From: Candidatus Bathyarchaeota archaeon
GTDB lineage: Archaea; Thermoproteota; Bathyarchaeia; TCS64
Reading direction: 5' to 3'
Length of the DNA: 33,079 nt
Assembly (NCBI GenBank): GCA_026014515.1
Contig: JAOZIG010000163.1
Location: 1-33,079 of the forward strand
Positions 32,665 through 33,079 of the stretch are shown piece by piece. The position numbers were made by a program, and so were the translations under genes. The first letter of the stretch is position 1. Each line of letters starts with the position of its first letter. Under the pieces are notes generated by a model. The model saw only the letters and a list, made by a program, of their open reading frames with translations. It was not told the DNA's origin and ran no database searches.

Positions 32665-33079
32665 TCAATGCCTCCCTATATGCTCTCATGGCGCTGTAGA
32701 ACCTAGTATAGTGGTCCCTGTTTATCACATGTAGGCTGTAGTTCGCCTCCTCAAACAAGGAGACAACCCGCCACAATGGCTCATACGCTGCCTCCGGTGT
32801 CTGCTCCTTCAAGTGATTGTATAGTTCACGCGCAGTATAGTTGTCCTTGATGCGCTCGAAGCGTTCCCTAGCCTCGTTGAACCTGTTGTTGAATAAGAGA
32901 ATGATTTCCTCGCGGTAATCAACGATCTTGATCTTGATACGGGTCTGAAGATTCTCGGCTCGATTCACCAACCGAAGCTCATACACTCCTAGGCTAAACT
33001 CGTGGCTAAACTCCACTAACCCATCAGCATCGGTCTCGGCGCTATACAGTTCCTCTCCTTCAATGAGGAAAGATAGCCA
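32648..33079 (-). CDS. DUF4129-like protein with Ig-like segment, 5'-partial
   Basis: The ORF track starts at GTG 33016, but the frame stays open to the window edge (WLSFLIEGEELYSAETDADG precedes it), so the N-terminus lies outside. The visible part begins with a beta-strand repeat typical of an Ig-like/CARDB domain (EFSHEFSLGVYELRLV). It continues into a helical C-terminus with ERFERIKDNYTARELYNHL and YEPLWRVVSLFEEANYSLH, which resembles the DUF4129 pattern (F...TxREL...LFExAxYS). DUF4129 proteins commonly accompany MoxR ATPases and DUF58 proteins. It overlaps the downstream membrane protein gene. Confidence 0.65.
   Translation of the reverse strand, partial: WLSFLIEGEELYSAETDADGLVEFSHEFSLGVYELRLVNRAENLQTRIKIKIVDYREEIILLFNNRFNEARERFERIKDNYTARELYNHLKEQTPEAAYEPLWRVVSLFEEANYSLHVINRDHYTRFYSAMRAYREALNAESS

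Overview
The window reads as a chromosomal segment of an archaeon. Evidence: an energy-converting group 4 [NiFe]-hydrogenase in the Mbh-type order (large subunit, NuoH-like, NuoI-like); an F420-type luciferase-like oxidoreductase; an AbrB-PhoU fusion regulator; a REC-PAS protein without a kinase domain; a zinc-ribbon/coiled-coil protein; and repeated A+T boxes centred about 26 nt upstream of start codons, as expected for archaeal TATA boxes with leaderless transcripts. I cannot fix the phylum. A TACK/Bathyarchaeia-like or Asgard-like lineage is a guess. Genes are dense on both strands and no gap exceeds 300 bases. I see no rRNA, tRNA, CRISPR array or transposase.

Layout. 1-2308 (+): tail of an energy-converting hydrogenase operon. 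2375-2857 (-): its probable maturation endopeptidase, convergent to it. 2917-3885 (-): a secreted protein made of two similar halves, with a hairpin-containing leader. 4108-8963: LLM oxidoreductase, OFA-like MFS, nitroreductase, FdhD and a DHA1-like MFS. 8987-11884: ThiF/MoeB-like E1, a small PH-like protein, AbrB-PhoU and MobA. FdhD, the E1-like protein and MobA point to molybdenum cofactor and formate dehydrogenase-type enzyme maturation. 11930-14763 (-): REC-PAS regulator and polysaccharide flippase. 14910-15938 (+): zinc-ribbon, Glu/Pro-rich, coiled-coil protein. 15935-18968 (-): a tightly overlapping moxR - DUF58 - membrane protein operon.

19252-23546 (-) is the accessory part and the best candidate for something undescribed. 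It holds two different Mrr-type nucleases: one fused to a long C-terminal region with PepSY-like repeats, the other to a helical region and a C-terminal CFIATAAYG-type domain. Next to them lie an AbiEi-like antitoxin, a 50-codon stump that looks like the N-terminus of its AbiEii-type nucleotidyltransferase toxin, and a small zinc-ribbon protein. Two adjacent palindromes sit directly upstream of the antitoxin TATA box and look like an autoregulatory operator. I infer that an AbiE-type toxin gene was cut off when the nuclease genes arrived, leaving an orphan antitoxin.

23623-26447: MFS, CaCA-family cation exchanger and a small coiled-coil gene. 26561-31480: a catabolic group of methylmalonate/malonate-semialdehyde dehydrogenase, a small helical protein, class III aminotransferase and YtcJ-like amidohydrolase, consistent with omega-amino acid (for example beta-alanine) breakdown to acyl-CoA. 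31477-33079 (-): a multi-pass membrane protein and the end of a DUF4129-like protein. This protein type often accompanies MoxR/DUF58 systems and may be functionally linked to the operon at 16-19 kb. Functional statements are inferences from motifs read by eye; no database search was possible.
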